A stretch of 64,000 nt of DNA from Allobaileyella intestinalis (GTDB lineage Bacteria > Bacillota > Clostridia > Peptostreptococcales > Anaerovoracaceae): positions 186,001-250,000 of the forward strand of contig NZ_VUNB01000004.1 of assembly GCF_009695865.1 (NCBI RefSeq), written 5' to 3'. Below are positions 1 to 8,121 of the stretch, piece by piece; positions within the stretch are counted from its first letter, which is position 1, and the number at the start of each line of letters is the position of its first letter. Both the position numbers and the translations under genes were made by a program. The notes below the pieces were generated by a model, which did not search any database, was not told where the DNA came from, and saw only the letters and a list, made by a program, of their open reading frames with translations.

Positions 1-927
1 TCCGGCCATAACCCACAAAATAATCTCAACATAAAGGGCGAGAGCAATATCTGCGGCGACTCCCATGAAGCCATAAACCACCAGCATCATGATGAATATT
101 ATGCCCAGACCTATTGCACCGGCCTTAATGCTCTTGTTAAGAGCATCTGCACCAATAGTAGCAGTCTCCACTGAGGAATTAACTTCTGTAAGGCTTGCTG
201 GAAGTGCACCACCCTTGATAAGTGCTGAAGTATTGGAAGCCTCTTCTTTAGAGAATCCTCCTGGTCTGTAGATCTCGCAGCTCCTGCTGTCAATCTTCTG
301 ATCTACATTAGGTGCGGAGATAATCTTATCGTCCAGCATTATTACAACTGATGTTGCTGGAACAAGATTTCCATCAGAGTCTTTCAGAACCGGGTTAACT
401 GTTCCGGAAGCTGCTCTCTCCGTGCCCTTGGCAAAATCGTCAGTACCTTTAGAAGTAAAGTCCATGGTGATCTTATATCCACCATGATCCTGGTCAGTAG
501 AGAAACCTGCGTTCTTTACTTCGTTACCGTTCATAACCAGAGTCCCATCGGCCAGCAGGAAACGGAGCTGGGCGGTCTTGCCAATCTGTCGTATGGCCTG
601 ATCGGCATTGCTGATACCTGGCATCTCTACTCGGATCTTGTCACTTCCCTCGACAGCAACAGATGCCTCGGAAATACCCATAGCGTTAACTCTATTCTCA
701 AGAACAGACTTTGTCTGATCCATAAGAGCAGCCTTGTCTTTGCCTTTAGCTTTAGTCTCAGCCTGCATCAACACATAAACTCCACCGTTGATGTCAAGAC
801 CGTATTTCAGTTGATCCTTAAGCTTCTTGACAGAACCAATACCTGTAAAGGAAACTACTGCTCCAAATATGATCACCACAATAATCACAACAGCCAGGAT
901 CTTGTTCTTTTTGTTCTGAGATTTCAT
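1..927 (-). CDS. secD: Protein translocase subunit SecD (3' end outside window)
   Basis: SecD is a membrane subunit of SecDF, which uses the ion gradient to help pull secreted proteins through SecYEG. I translated the minus strand from the ATG at 927; it stays open to base 1, giving 309 residues, so the C-terminal transmembrane bundle is missing. An N-terminal membrane anchor (about residues 9-28) is followed by YGLDINGGVYVLMQ, the conserved P1 head motif. Later come GISNADQAIRQIGKTAQLRF, the DDKIISAPNV motif, and a GGFSKEEASNTSALIKGGAL block that leads into the membrane part. A good ribosome binding site (GAAAGGTGA) precedes the start. yajC lies upstream on the same strand, the usual yajC-secD-secF order, but a terminator stands between them, so secD may have its own promoter in 930-1140. 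Confidence 0.95.
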   Translation of the reverse strand, partial: MKSQNKKNKILAVVIIVVIIFGAVVSFTGIGSVKKLKDQLKYGLDINGGVYVLMQAETKAKGKDKAALMDQTKSVLENRVNAMGISEASVAVEGSDKIRVEMPGISNADQAIRQIGKTAQLRFLLADGTLVMNGNEVKNAGFSTDQDHGGYKITMDFTSKGTDDFAKGTERAASGTVNPVLKDSDGNLVPATSVVIMLDDKIISAPNVDQKIDSRSCEIYRPGGFSKEEASNTSALIKGGALPASLTEVNSSVETATIGADALNKSIKAGAIGLGIIFIMMLVVYGFMGVAADIALALYVEIILWVMAG

Positions 928-1141
928 CGTAAAACGTTCACCTTTCTCAAGCCTGTATCTCATTAAGTAAAATCATTACAAATAATTGAACCAATTCATT
1001 TTATTGTACAACAACACCATATACCATTCAAGGATAAATCATGCCGAATCCGCATTTATCAAGGGATTCAGGAACTTTACCATAATCGTATACCAGCAGA
1101 ACATATGAAAACGAAAAGTCTTTTCGTCGTTTTAACTAACA

Positions 1142-1167
1142 GAAAAAGCGCACCAACAGGTGCGCCT
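1142..1167 (-). terminator. Intrinsic terminator after yajC
   Basis: Perfect 7-bp stem GCGCACC/GGTGCGC (1148-1154 with 1159-1165), loop AACA, followed on the minus strand by a T run. It lies about 45 bases beyond the yajC stop and separates yajC from secD. The rest of the 928-1209 gap shows no gene; it probably holds the secD promoter, which I could not place with confidence. Confidence 0.85.
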
Positions 1168-1209
1168 TAAAATAAATTTACAGATGTTTATAAGAGCATA
1201 TATCTTATG

Positions 1210-1620
1210 CTACTTCTCCTCCTCAGCAGGAGCTTCTTCCTTTGCAGCCTCTTCTTCGTGCTTAGGAGTCAGCTTCTTAGGTGTCACCTTGCGGTGCTTC
1301 TTAGGAGCTTCTTCTTCCTTCTCGTCAGCAACAGGTACTGGAGCATCTCCGGCAGCCTGCTTTCTGATGCTTCCTACTGCACTCTTCAGAATTTCCATCT
1401 TAACTCTGTCAGTACCAACAGCAATAACAACTGTATCGTTCTTAACTTTAATGACTTTACCCAGGATGCCGCCAATAGTAACGATCTCATCGCCTGTCTT
1501 CAGGCCGTTTCTCATGTTTGTGACTTCCTTGTCCCTCTTTCTCTGAGGACGGATCATGAGCAGATAGATCAGAAGTACGAATACAACACAAAGGATAAGA
1601 TTAAAATACTGTGCGTTCAT
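1210..1620 (-). CDS. yajC: Preprotein translocase subunit YajC
   Basis: YajC is a small single-span membrane protein that associates with SecDF. The 136-residue product has one N-terminal transmembrane helix (about 5-23), then the signature MIRPQRKRDKE and GDEIVTIGGILGKV, an SH3-like beta region. The C-terminus (about 95-136) is a low-complexity Lys/Glu/Ala/Pro tail, longer than in E. coli YajC and likely disordered and cytoplasmic. The start follows a strong AGGAGG at suitable spacing. Two tRNA-Leu genes lie just upstream on the same strand with no terminator visible between, so yajC may be transcribed with them. Confidence 0.95.
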   Translation of the reverse strand: MNAQYFNLILCVVFVLLIYLLMIRPQRKRDKEVTNMRNGLKTGDEIVTIGGILGKVIKVKNDTVVIAVGTDRVKMEILKSAVGSIRKQAAGDAPVPVADEKEEEAPKKHRKVTPKKLTPKHEEEAAKEEAPAEEEK

Positions 1621-1674
1621 AGTTTCCTCCTGTTACAGTCAGAACTGTTTTAGTTTATTTCATAAAGTCCAATA

Positions 1675-1761
1675 TGGTGCCGGTGATGGGGGTCGAACCC
1701 ATACGATATTGCTATCACGGGATTTTGAATCCCGCGCGTCTGCCAATTCCGCCACACCGGC
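1675..1761 (-). tRNA. tRNA-Leu (anticodon CAA)
   Basis: The minus strand folds as a class II tRNA: acceptor stem GCCGGTG/CACCGGC, a long variable arm, T arm with GGTTCGACCCC, and anticodon stem CGGGA/TCCCG around a TTCAAAA loop, which gives anticodon CAA (reads UUG). The 3' CCA is encoded (1675-1677). It is the downstream member of a pair with tRNA-Leu(GAG). Confidence 0.97.
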
Positions 1762-1823
1762 TGATTGTAAACATCCCCGGACAACATTGTATTTCCAAGA
1801 TAACTATTTTTAAGTAAAAAAAA

Positions 1824-1905
1824 TGGTGTGGCTGACTGGACTCGAACCAGCACGGTCTCCCACATGCCCCTCAAGCATGCGCGTCTGCCATTCCGCCACA
1901 GCCAC
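1824..1905 (-). tRNA. tRNA-Leu (anticodon GAG)
   Basis: Acceptor stem GTGGCTG/CAGCCAC, a long variable arm typical of tRNA-Leu, anticodon stem CATGC/GCATG around a TTGAGGG loop (anticodon GAG, reads CUC/CUU), T arm GGTTCGAGTCC, and encoded CCA at 1824-1826. It matches the apparent CUC specifier of the T-box leader upstream of leuA in this window, so it is the probable effector tRNA of that switch. Confidence 0.97.
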
Positions 1906-1917
1906 ATCACAAGTGTT

Positions 1918-1946
1918 ATAATACACCTGCTACCCGCTTAACGCAA
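1918..1946 (-). promoter_or_regulatory. Probable promoter of the tRNA-Leu pair
   Basis: Minus-strand TTGCGT and TATTAT separated by 17 bp place a start near 1911, a few bases ahead of the first tRNA. The -10 matches consensus at 5 of 6 positions; the -35 is weak. Confidence 0.55.
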
Positions 1947-1955
1947 GTAGTTTTT

Positions 1956-2600
1956 TTATAAATTTGATTTTTTTTTGGAAATCACATCCGGATCTTCGTG
2001 ATAGTCTCTGAGATGGTACTTCTTCAGAAGCTCATTGATCTTATCTCTAAGTTCCGTCAGATCTCCGTCGTTTGTGATCACCTCAGATGCCAGTTTTTTC
2101 TTTTCGTCTTCAGACATCTGCCTTTTTATTATACGCAAAACATCTCCTCTGTCTACCCCGTCTCTGCTGATTACCCTCTTTATTCTTGTTTCTTCAGAAG
2201 CTGTAACCAGCCAGATAGAATCGTACCAGCTGAGTTTTCCCATTTCCATAAGAAGGGGAACTGCAAAGAACAGGACTTCGCAGCCTTCCCTTTCCAGTTT
2301 TTCAGCTTCTGAAGCCAAATTCTCTACAAGGATCCGGGTAGTGCCCTTTTCCAGGAGTTCGAGTTTTGACTTATCTCTGAAAACAAGATCTCTCATCTTG
2401 CTCCGGTTCATTCCACCTTCAGCCGTAATGAACTGATCTCCGAAGTTCTTCCGTATATAAGGTATTCCTTTTCCCCCAGGGGCAGTCAGGGCCCTGGACA
2501 TCAGGTCTGCATCCAGTACTGTATAACCCAGTTCCTCAAGATAGTCAGTTACTGCTGTTTTCCCTGATCCTATTCCCCCTGTAATGCCAATTTTCTTCAT
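1956..2600 (-). CDS. coaE: Dephospho-CoA kinase CoaE
   Basis: CoaE phosphorylates the ribose 3'-OH of dephospho-CoA with ATP, the last step of coenzyme A synthesis, in the cytosol. The 214-residue product opens with MKKIGITGGIGSGKT, the Walker A loop, followed by the DAD motif near residue 31 and LLMEMG and RDGVDR segments of the CoA/lid region. Length fits the family (about 200), with a short charged tail. Start supported by AGGAAA. It is 49 bases downstream of polA on the same strand; polA-coaE pairing is common in Bacillota, so the two are likely cotranscribed. Confidence 0.95.
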   Translation of the reverse strand: MKKIGITGGIGSGKTAVTDYLEELGYTVLDADLMSRALTAPGGKGIPYIRKNFGDQFITAEGGMNRSKMRDLVFRDKSKLELLEKGTTRILVENLASEAEKLEREGCEVLFFAVPLLMEMGKLSWYDSIWLVTASEETRIKRVISRDGVDRGDVLRIIKRQMSEDEKKKLASEVITNDGDLTELRDKINELLKKYHLRDYHEDPDVISKKKSNL

Positions 2601-2649
2601 TTACGATTTCCTGTCAGATAATTTCTGTAGTTAGGTAGTTAGATACACA

Positions 2650-5319
2650 TTATTTCAGTTCGTACCAGTTTTTTCCTGTGTTGAGGTCACACTTAAGAGG
2701 AACTGCCAGATCTGCTGCCTTTTCCATGTTCCTTTCCAGCAGCTCCTTCACATCCTCCAGTTCACTTTCCGGGGCCTCAATTATCAGCTCGTCGTGAATC
2801 TGCAAAATAAGACGGGAGCTCATATTTCTATCTTTCAGCTCTTTATGAACGTTGTTCATTGCGATTTTTATTATGTCTGCTGCTGTTCCCTGAATCGGGG
2901 TGTTCATCGCCAGTCTGGCAGCAAGCTGCCTGTCCATGTACTTTCTGGAACTGAATTCAGGTATCTGCCTGACTCTTCCGAACCAGGTTCTTACAATTCT
3001 TGTATCCTTTCCTTCTTCCACCTGCTTGTCAAGGAATTCCTTTACGGCCGGGTGTTTAAGGTAATATTCGTCAATGTACTGCTGTGCTTCGCCTCTGGAG
3101 ATGTGAAGATCCTCTGACAGGCCGAATCCGCTTATTCCGTAAATTATGCCGAAGTTTACCGCCTTTGCTCTGGAACGGTCACTGGACGTAACTTCATCAA
3201 AAGGAATGTTGAACACTCTGGATGCAGTAATCCGGTGGATGTCCTCGCCCCTTTTGAAACCATCTATGAGGTTCTCATCGCCGCTGAGAGCGGCCATTAT
3301 GCGAAGCTCGATCTGGGAATAATCTGAACCGATGAATGTGTTCTCTTTTTCGGATACGATAAAGGCTTTGCGAAGCTTCCTTCCGTAATCGTCTCTGACA
3401 GGAATGTTCTGGAGATTTGGCTCCGTGCAGCTGAGCCGTCCTGTTGCCGCAACCGTCTGATTGAAATGAGGTCTTATTTTCCCATCCTGGCAGATCAGCG
3501 GAATCAACCCTTCCACGTATGTTCCCAAAAGTTTCTTATACTTCCTGTATTTCAGAACGTTGCCGCAAATGGGATAATCCTCTTCAAGTTTTTCAAGAAT
3601 ATCTGCACCTGTAGACAGTGAGCCGGATTTTTTTCTTCCCGGATAAGGTATATCCATTTTCTGAAACAGGATTTCCGAAAGCTGCTTCGGTGAGTTCACA
3701 TTGAATTCCTCTCCTGCCTCATCAATAATTTGTTTTTCCAGGCTGTCCACATATCCCTTTATCTCTTTTCCTGCGTCTTCCAGAACCTTCACATCTACAC
3801 TGATTCCCGCAGCTTCCATGTCGGCAAGGGTGTTGATCAATGGAATTTCACAGGTAGTATAAAGAGGCATAACTCCCAGGTCTTCCATTACCGGTTCCTG
3901 GGCCAGTCTGATGCGCCAGATTGTAATCAGCTCTTTCAATACCTCTTCGCTGGAATAAATCTTCTTTTCTTTCTTTGAAGACCTTGACCCCTTTCCTTTT
4001 TCATCTGGAGACCCGATAACCCCCAGGTAGCCGGCAGCCATTTTTTCCACAGAATATCCTGACTGATTTGGGTCTATCAGATATTCTGCAATCATAATGT
4101 CCCACTGCCATTCAGGGGCCTCTATTCCTGCCATGATCATAGTATATGCAGCAGGTTTCAGGGAGAATCCGGTGAATTTGTATTCCCTCTGAGCCACCTG
4201 GCCGAGAAGGGCAGTAAGATTAAGAGGCGTAACAGGGTTTATGGAAAAAAGTTTTTTGTCTGGCGAAAGCAGTGCGACTCTAGTTGCTGAAGGCACCTGC
4301 AGGTGATTGTCATCAGTATCCATCCAGAAGACAACATTGCTTCCAGCCTCTGTTTGTTCAAGGAATTCATCAAGTGGAACGGTATTTATTTTATCTGCCA
4401 GTTCATGGATGGAATCTTCTGTGCTGACTGTTTCCACAGCCTTTTGTGTCTTATCTCCTCCCTTGTTTCTTATTCTGGAAATAAAGCTGTTAAACTGAAG
4501 TTCCTGGTATATCCGGATTAGTTCCTCCAGGTCAGGTTCTTCATATTTCAGGTCATCCATAGAATATTCCAGGGGAACGTCTCTCTTGATAGTGGCAAGC
4601 TTCTTTGTCATCAGGGCGTCGTCTTTATATGTTCTTACATTTTCGCCCAGCTTTCCTTTTATTTCGTCCATGTGCTGGATGACACCTTCTACTGAGCCGT
4701 ACTCTTTCAGCAGAGCCAGTCCTTTTTTTTCACCTACGCCTTTTATGCCAGGGAGGTTATCCGAACTGTCCCCCATGAGACCTTTCAGATCTATAAAGGC
4801 CAGAGGTGTAAGGCCGTAACGGTCCATCATTGCTTCCTGATCGTAAATGTCAAAATCGGTTACTCCTCTTTTGTTGATCATTACCCTGGTATCTGGGCCT
4901 ACCAGCTGGAGTTCATCTTTGTCTCCGGTTATTATCAGGGACTCCATGCCCAGTTCTGAAGCACGGGCTGTCACGGTACCTATAATATCGTCGGCCTCAA
5001 AGGTTTCCAGCTGAAGAACTGCAATATTCATGGCCTTCAGGACTTTTTTCAGAATGGGTATCTGAGCCAGCAGCTCCGGAGGAGTTTTCTGCCTTCCACC
5101 TTTGTAATCCTTATAGATTTCATGGCGGAAGGTGGGCTTTCTCATGTCGAAGGCAACGGCGATGTAATCCGGCTTTCCCTCCTGAAGAATTCTGTTGAGC
5201 ATGTTAATAAAGGAGTACACACCCTGGGTATATACTCCGTCCTTTGTTACCATTGGTTTCATGGCAAAATAGCCTCTGAAAAGCAGGCTGTTGCCGTCTA
5301 TGATTATTAGTTTCTCCAT
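2650..5319 (-). CDS. polA: DNA polymerase I
   Basis: Repair and Okazaki-fragment polymerase, 889 residues. Residues 1 to about 280 form the 5'-3' exonuclease (IIDGNSLLFRGYFAM, ADDIIGT, ITGDKDELQL, GDSSDNLPGIKGVGEK). The middle third sits where the 3'-5' proofreading domain would be, but the first exonuclease motif (DxE) is not recognisable: the matching strand reads VVFWMDTDD. This suggests a non-proofreading enzyme, as in Bacillus pol I. The polymerase domain has motif A SDYSQIELRI, motif B RSRAKAVNFGIIYG and motif C QIHDELI, so polymerisation should be intact. AGGAAG precedes the start. Confidence 0.97.
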   Translation of the reverse strand: MEKLIIIDGNSLLFRGYFAMKPMVTKDGVYTQGVYSFINMLNRILQEGKPDYIAVAFDMRKPTFRHEIYKDYKGGRQKTPPELLAQIPILKKVLKAMNIAVLQLETFEADDIIGTVTARASELGMESLIITGDKDELQLVGPDTRVMINKRGVTDFDIYDQEAMMDRYGLTPLAFIDLKGLMGDSSDNLPGIKGVGEKKGLALLKEYGSVEGVIQHMDEIKGKLGENVRTYKDDALMTKKLATIKRDVPLEYSMDDLKYEEPDLEELIRIYQELQFNSFISRIRNKGGDKTQKAVETVSTEDSIHELADKINTVPLDEFLEQTEAGSNVVFWMDTDDNHLQVPSATRVALLSPDKKLFSINPVTPLNLTALLGQVAQREYKFTGFSLKPAAYTMIMAGIEAPEWQWDIMIAEYLIDPNQSGYSVEKMAAGYLGVIGSPDEKGKGSRSSKKEKKIYSSEEVLKELITIWRIRLAQEPVMEDLGVMPLYTTCEIPLINTLADMEAAGISVDVKVLEDAGKEIKGYVDSLEKQIIDEAGEEFNVNSPKQLSEILFQKMDIPYPGRKKSGSLSTGADILEKLEEDYPICGNVLKYRKYKKLLGTYVEGLIPLICQDGKIRPHFNQTVAATGRLSCTEPNLQNIPVRDDYGRKLRKAFIVSEKENTFIGSDYSQIELRIMAALSGDENLIDGFKRGEDIHRITASRVFNIPFDEVTSSDRSRAKAVNFGIIYGISGFGLSEDLHISRGEAQQYIDEYYLKHPAVKEFLDKQVEEGKDTRIVRTWFGRVRQIPEFSSRKYMDRQLAARLAMNTPIQGTAADIIKIAMNNVHKELKDRNMSSRLILQIHDELIIEAPESELEDVKELLERNMEKAADLAVPLKCDLNTGKNWYELK

Positions 5320-5390
5320 ATTTACTTCCTGTTAAATTCTGATGTCAGTTTTATGCCATGAATCTGGCTCGGTTGAAGTTAAGTCTAAGG

Positions 5391-6512
5391 TTAGCGTCTG
5401 ATCCCTGCCATTGTTGCTGCACAAGGAAAACCATAGGCATCTTCTGCAGAGGTGGCGGCGTCGATGATGCTGTACTGAACTGTATCCGTTGCCAGAGCTG
5501 CAAATGCGTCGAAATTGACTTCCACATCACCTGAGGACATAACGAAAATACTGTCGCCGTCCAGTGTTCCGTGGACTGGCTTGATGGATCTGGCGTATCC
5601 GTCATGAAGAACAGATGCCAGTTTGTTAGCCTGTGATTTAGTGAGTTTTGCGTTTGTGATGAGGCAGGTGATGGTGGTGTTGAATATAACATCTTCTCCC
5701 AGGTCCTCTGGTGAAAGTTCTTCTCTGTAGTCGAGAACAGTTTCCCCGTCTTCAACTGCCGGTTCGTTCTGGTCTTGTATTTCAGCTTCTTCTACGGAAT
5801 CTTCCTTCACCTCATCTATCCCTTCATATGAGTCTTCTTCTTTTTTCGCTACTATCATATTCTTCAGGATGTTAATAGATCCTTCTATTTCCTTCTTGTC
5901 TCTTGAAAGAACTCCTGCAATAAGCCTGCCCCCTCCGTTATAGATGTCGCCGATAGCGTTAACGGCCGCCACAGCCCCTACATAAAGATTTCCATCACTG
6001 CAGGCAAAGGTTCCAAGACCTGATTTCATTGCTCTGTCCATTCCGCAGAACTTGCCAACGGTTGCACCTGTTCCGGCACCATGGTTCCCGTGCTGGAACA
6101 AGCCGTCGTATGCATTCTGGCACGCCTGTTCCCCCATTTCTCTGTCAGGCCGCATATCCTTTGAGGCTACTTCAAGGTCGTAGAGAGAGGCCTGGCACAC
6201 AATAGGAACGCAGATATCTCCCATCTTGAATCCAATATCTTTTTTCTCCAGATAGTTCATTGCCCCTGATCCAGCCTCCAGGCCGAAAGCGCTGCCTCCC
6301 GAAAGCATTACGCAGTGAACTCCACTAACAGTGTTTTCCGAGCGAAGAAGATCTGTCTCCCTGGTGGCAGGACCGCCTCCTCGCACATCTGCTCCTGTTA
6401 CAGCTCCTTTTTCACAGATAACGGCAGTGCACCCTGTGCCTCCCTGAATATCTTCTGCATTTCCAAGCTTGAATCCCGGAATATCTGTAATATCGATTTT
6501 TCTGAAGCCCAT
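5391..6512 (-). CDS. P1 (S58/DmpA) family peptidase
   Basis: P1-family N-terminal nucleophile aminopeptidase/amidase, a family that self-cleaves before a Ser or Thr to make two chains. The family pattern is clear: GGPATRETDLL, the Gly-rich HCVMLSGGSAFGLEA, GATVGKF, and the candidate cleavage site in EDVIFNTTITC, where the second Thr-rich residue after Asn would be the new N-terminal nucleophile, followed by TNAKLTKSQANKLA and DGDSIFVMSSG. Just before that site (about residues 210-262) is a very acidic linker that is longer than in the enzymes I know. No signal peptide, so cytoplasmic. Substrate (D- or beta-aminoacyl peptides, or amides) cannot be told from sequence. The MFS gene lies 60 bases upstream on the same strand. 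Confidence 0.88.
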   Translation of the reverse strand: MGFRKIDITDIPGFKLGNAEDIQGGTGCTAVICEKGAVTGADVRGGGPATRETDLLRSENTVSGVHCVMLSGGSAFGLEAGSGAMNYLEKKDIGFKMGDICVPIVCQASLYDLEVASKDMRPDREMGEQACQNAYDGLFQHGNHGAGTGATVGKFCGMDRAMKSGLGTFACSDGNLYVGAVAAVNAIGDIYNGGGRLIAGVLSRDKKEIEGSINILKNMIVAKKEEDSYEGIDEVKEDSVEEAEIQDQNEPAVEDGETVLDYREELSPEDLGEDVIFNTTITCLITNAKLTKSQANKLASVLHDGYARSIKPVHGTLDGDSIFVMSSGDVEVNFDAFAALATDTVQYSIIDAATSAEDAYGFPCAATMAGIRR

Positions 6513-6572
6513 AAATACACCTCTATTGCCTGTGTTTCCTGTGGAGTCATTTGTATGTATTATACAGTTATT

Positions 6573-7820
6573 TTAATTATTTTGCGAATTTCTTATGACT
6601 TTGATCGACAGATAATAAAAAAGTATTGCCATGCCTTGAGAGGCAACGGATATGAAGATCATCAAATACAGGTTGTGGTCGTAGAAATACCCTGTTATCC
6701 AGCTTCCAAGGAACCAGGCTATTCCAAAGCCGGTTTCAAAAATGCCGAATCCTGTGGATCTCATGGATTTAGGAACAATTCCCGCTACTGCAGCTTTCAT
6801 AATACTTTCTTGAGCACCCATTCCTACGCCCCAGAGGATGATTCCTGCAATCATAAGCGGCCTGCTGCTGCCGGAAAAAATCAACAAAGGGAAGAATGCT
6901 GAAAGGAATGTTGATATCATCAGGCTTTTCAGCCCTGCCTTGTCATATAGCCAGCCGAAAACCAGAGCGGAAACTGCATCTGCCGCCATTGCCAGGGCGT
7001 ACATCAGGCTTAAAGCAGATAATGAAAAAGCACCGCTTCTGGCTCCCTGGAGGGTGATTAGTGGAAAATCAATGAAGCCAAAGGCAAAGAGACATATGGC
7101 AATCAAGTATAATGCAAAGTCTTTTCTGATCTGGAATTTCTCTTTTACTTCTGGCTCCTTGTCAAACTCCTCCGGATGAGGATATCTGTGCCATGCCCAC
7201 AGTATCAGCCCTATTGTGATGGCTCCTGGAATACCAAGAAACAGGAAAGATTCTCTGCAGGTTTTCAGCTCTTCTCCTCCCCCATTTATCCGGCTGATTA
7301 CGTAAAGAATCAGTGGGCCGGCAAAGGCTCCCAGCTGATCCAGAAACTCCTGCCACGCAAAACCTTTTCCCTGGCCAATTTCTGCAGAAGCGAAGCTAAC
7401 AAGAGTATTTTTGGCAGGCTTCTTAATAGCCTTCCCCGTTCTCTCCATTATCACCAGACCGCAGGCCACAATCCAGCCATTGTCCGGTGCAAGAGCAAGG
7501 AGTGGAATGGCAGCCATCTGCACGGTATATCCAAGAATAACGAAGGTCCAGTATTTCTTAGATTTGTCAGCAACGAAGCCTGACAGAAGGCGGAGGCCGT
7601 AGCCAAGAAGCTCTCCCAGTCCTGAAACGAATCCAATGGCTGCACCAGAGGCTCCGAGAAGATTCAGATACTCTCCCAGGATGCTTCTGGCTCCTTCATG
7701 AGTCATGTCAGAAAAAAGGCTGACAATGCCCATGAGTGTAATAAACGCCAGGGCTCCTGAATTTCCAGGACCTGTTATTTTTGAAAGGTCAAAATGTTTT
7801 TTCTCTGATGATTTTTTCAT
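6573..7820 (-). CDS. Major facilitator superfamily transporter
   Basis: A 415-residue hydrophobic protein with about 12 predicted membrane spans in two halves of six, with a charged central loop (EEFDKEPEVKEKFQIRKD). The loop after the second span carries DKSKKYW, close to the MFS cytoplasmic motif, and the equivalent in the second half reads LYDKAGLK. Substrate unknown. The ribosome binding site ahead of the ATG at 7820 is poor. Its position directly upstream of the P1 peptidase suggests, but does not prove, uptake or efflux of a peptide-like substrate. Confidence 0.85.
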   Translation of the reverse strand: MKKSSEKKHFDLSKITGPGNSGALAFITLMGIVSLFSDMTHEGARSILGEYLNLLGASGAAIGFVSGLGELLGYGLRLLSGFVADKSKKYWTFVILGYTVQMAAIPLLALAPDNGWIVACGLVIMERTGKAIKKPAKNTLVSFASAEIGQGKGFAWQEFLDQLGAFAGPLILYVISRINGGGEELKTCRESFLFLGIPGAITIGLILWAWHRYPHPEEFDKEPEVKEKFQIRKDFALYLIAICLFAFGFIDFPLITLQGARSGAFSLSALSLMYALAMAADAVSALVFGWLYDKAGLKSLMISTFLSAFFPLLIFSGSSRPLMIAGIILWGVGMGAQESIMKAAVAGIVPKSMRSTGFGIFETGFGIAWFLGSWITGYFYDHNLYLMIFISVASQGMAILFYYLSIKVIRNSQNN

Positions 7821-7892
7821 TGGTGGTTCAGATAATAATAGTTTAATCTAATAGTCGTAAAGAACGATCTGTTGGGGCAGTTATTCACTCAG

Positions 7893-7920
7893 TTGAATTT
7901 GCTTTTCGTATCAGTATACT
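7893..7920 (+). promoter_or_regulatory. Probable promoter of the OPT transporter gene
   Basis: TTGAAT and TATACT with a 16-bp spacer; -10 matches 5 of 6 and -35 matches 4 of 6. It predicts a start near 7927 and hence a leader of about 195 bases before the coding start at 8122. Confidence 0.5.
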
Positions 7921-7926
7921 ATTTCA

Positions 7927-8121
7927 TTCTTTTTAAAGGAAGATTCGCCTCTGTAAATAAAAAGAGGAAAATTCTCCTCCATTCCTTGAAATTCACGGCG
8001 TTAAAATATAGAATTCTAAGCGGCGTATTCAGCCCCTCCGGACACCGCCGGAGAGAAGATGTGATTTCCATATGGAAACATGTACTTAACAAGGGGCACT
8101 GCCCCGGAAACGGAGACAAAA
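7927..8121 (+). promoter_or_regulatory. Structured 5' leader of the OPT transporter gene, class unknown
   Basis: The 300-base gap between the divergent MFS and OPT genes contains no gene. In the transcribed OPT leader I see several short hairpins in a row: GAGGA/TCCTC around 7971-7986, CTCCGG/CCGGAG around 8036-8053, and GGGGCA/TGCCCC at about 8093-8105, the last just ahead of the ribosome binding site (GGAG). I matched it to no riboswitch class I know. It may be plain untranslated sequence. Confidence 0.35.

Noticed and set aside
1160-1653. Plus-strand open frames opposite yajC
   Set aside because: Shadows of yajC: Ser/Leu-rich translations of its antisense strand, no ribosome binding site, overlapping the yajC terminator.
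1650-1910. Minus-strand open frame of 86 residues
   Set aside because: It runs through both tRNA-Leu genes, so the frame is a by-product of tRNA sequence.
8080-8121. Earlier in-frame ATG for the OPT transporter
   Set aside because: No ribosome binding site there; GGAG and the family N-terminus support the ATG at 8122.
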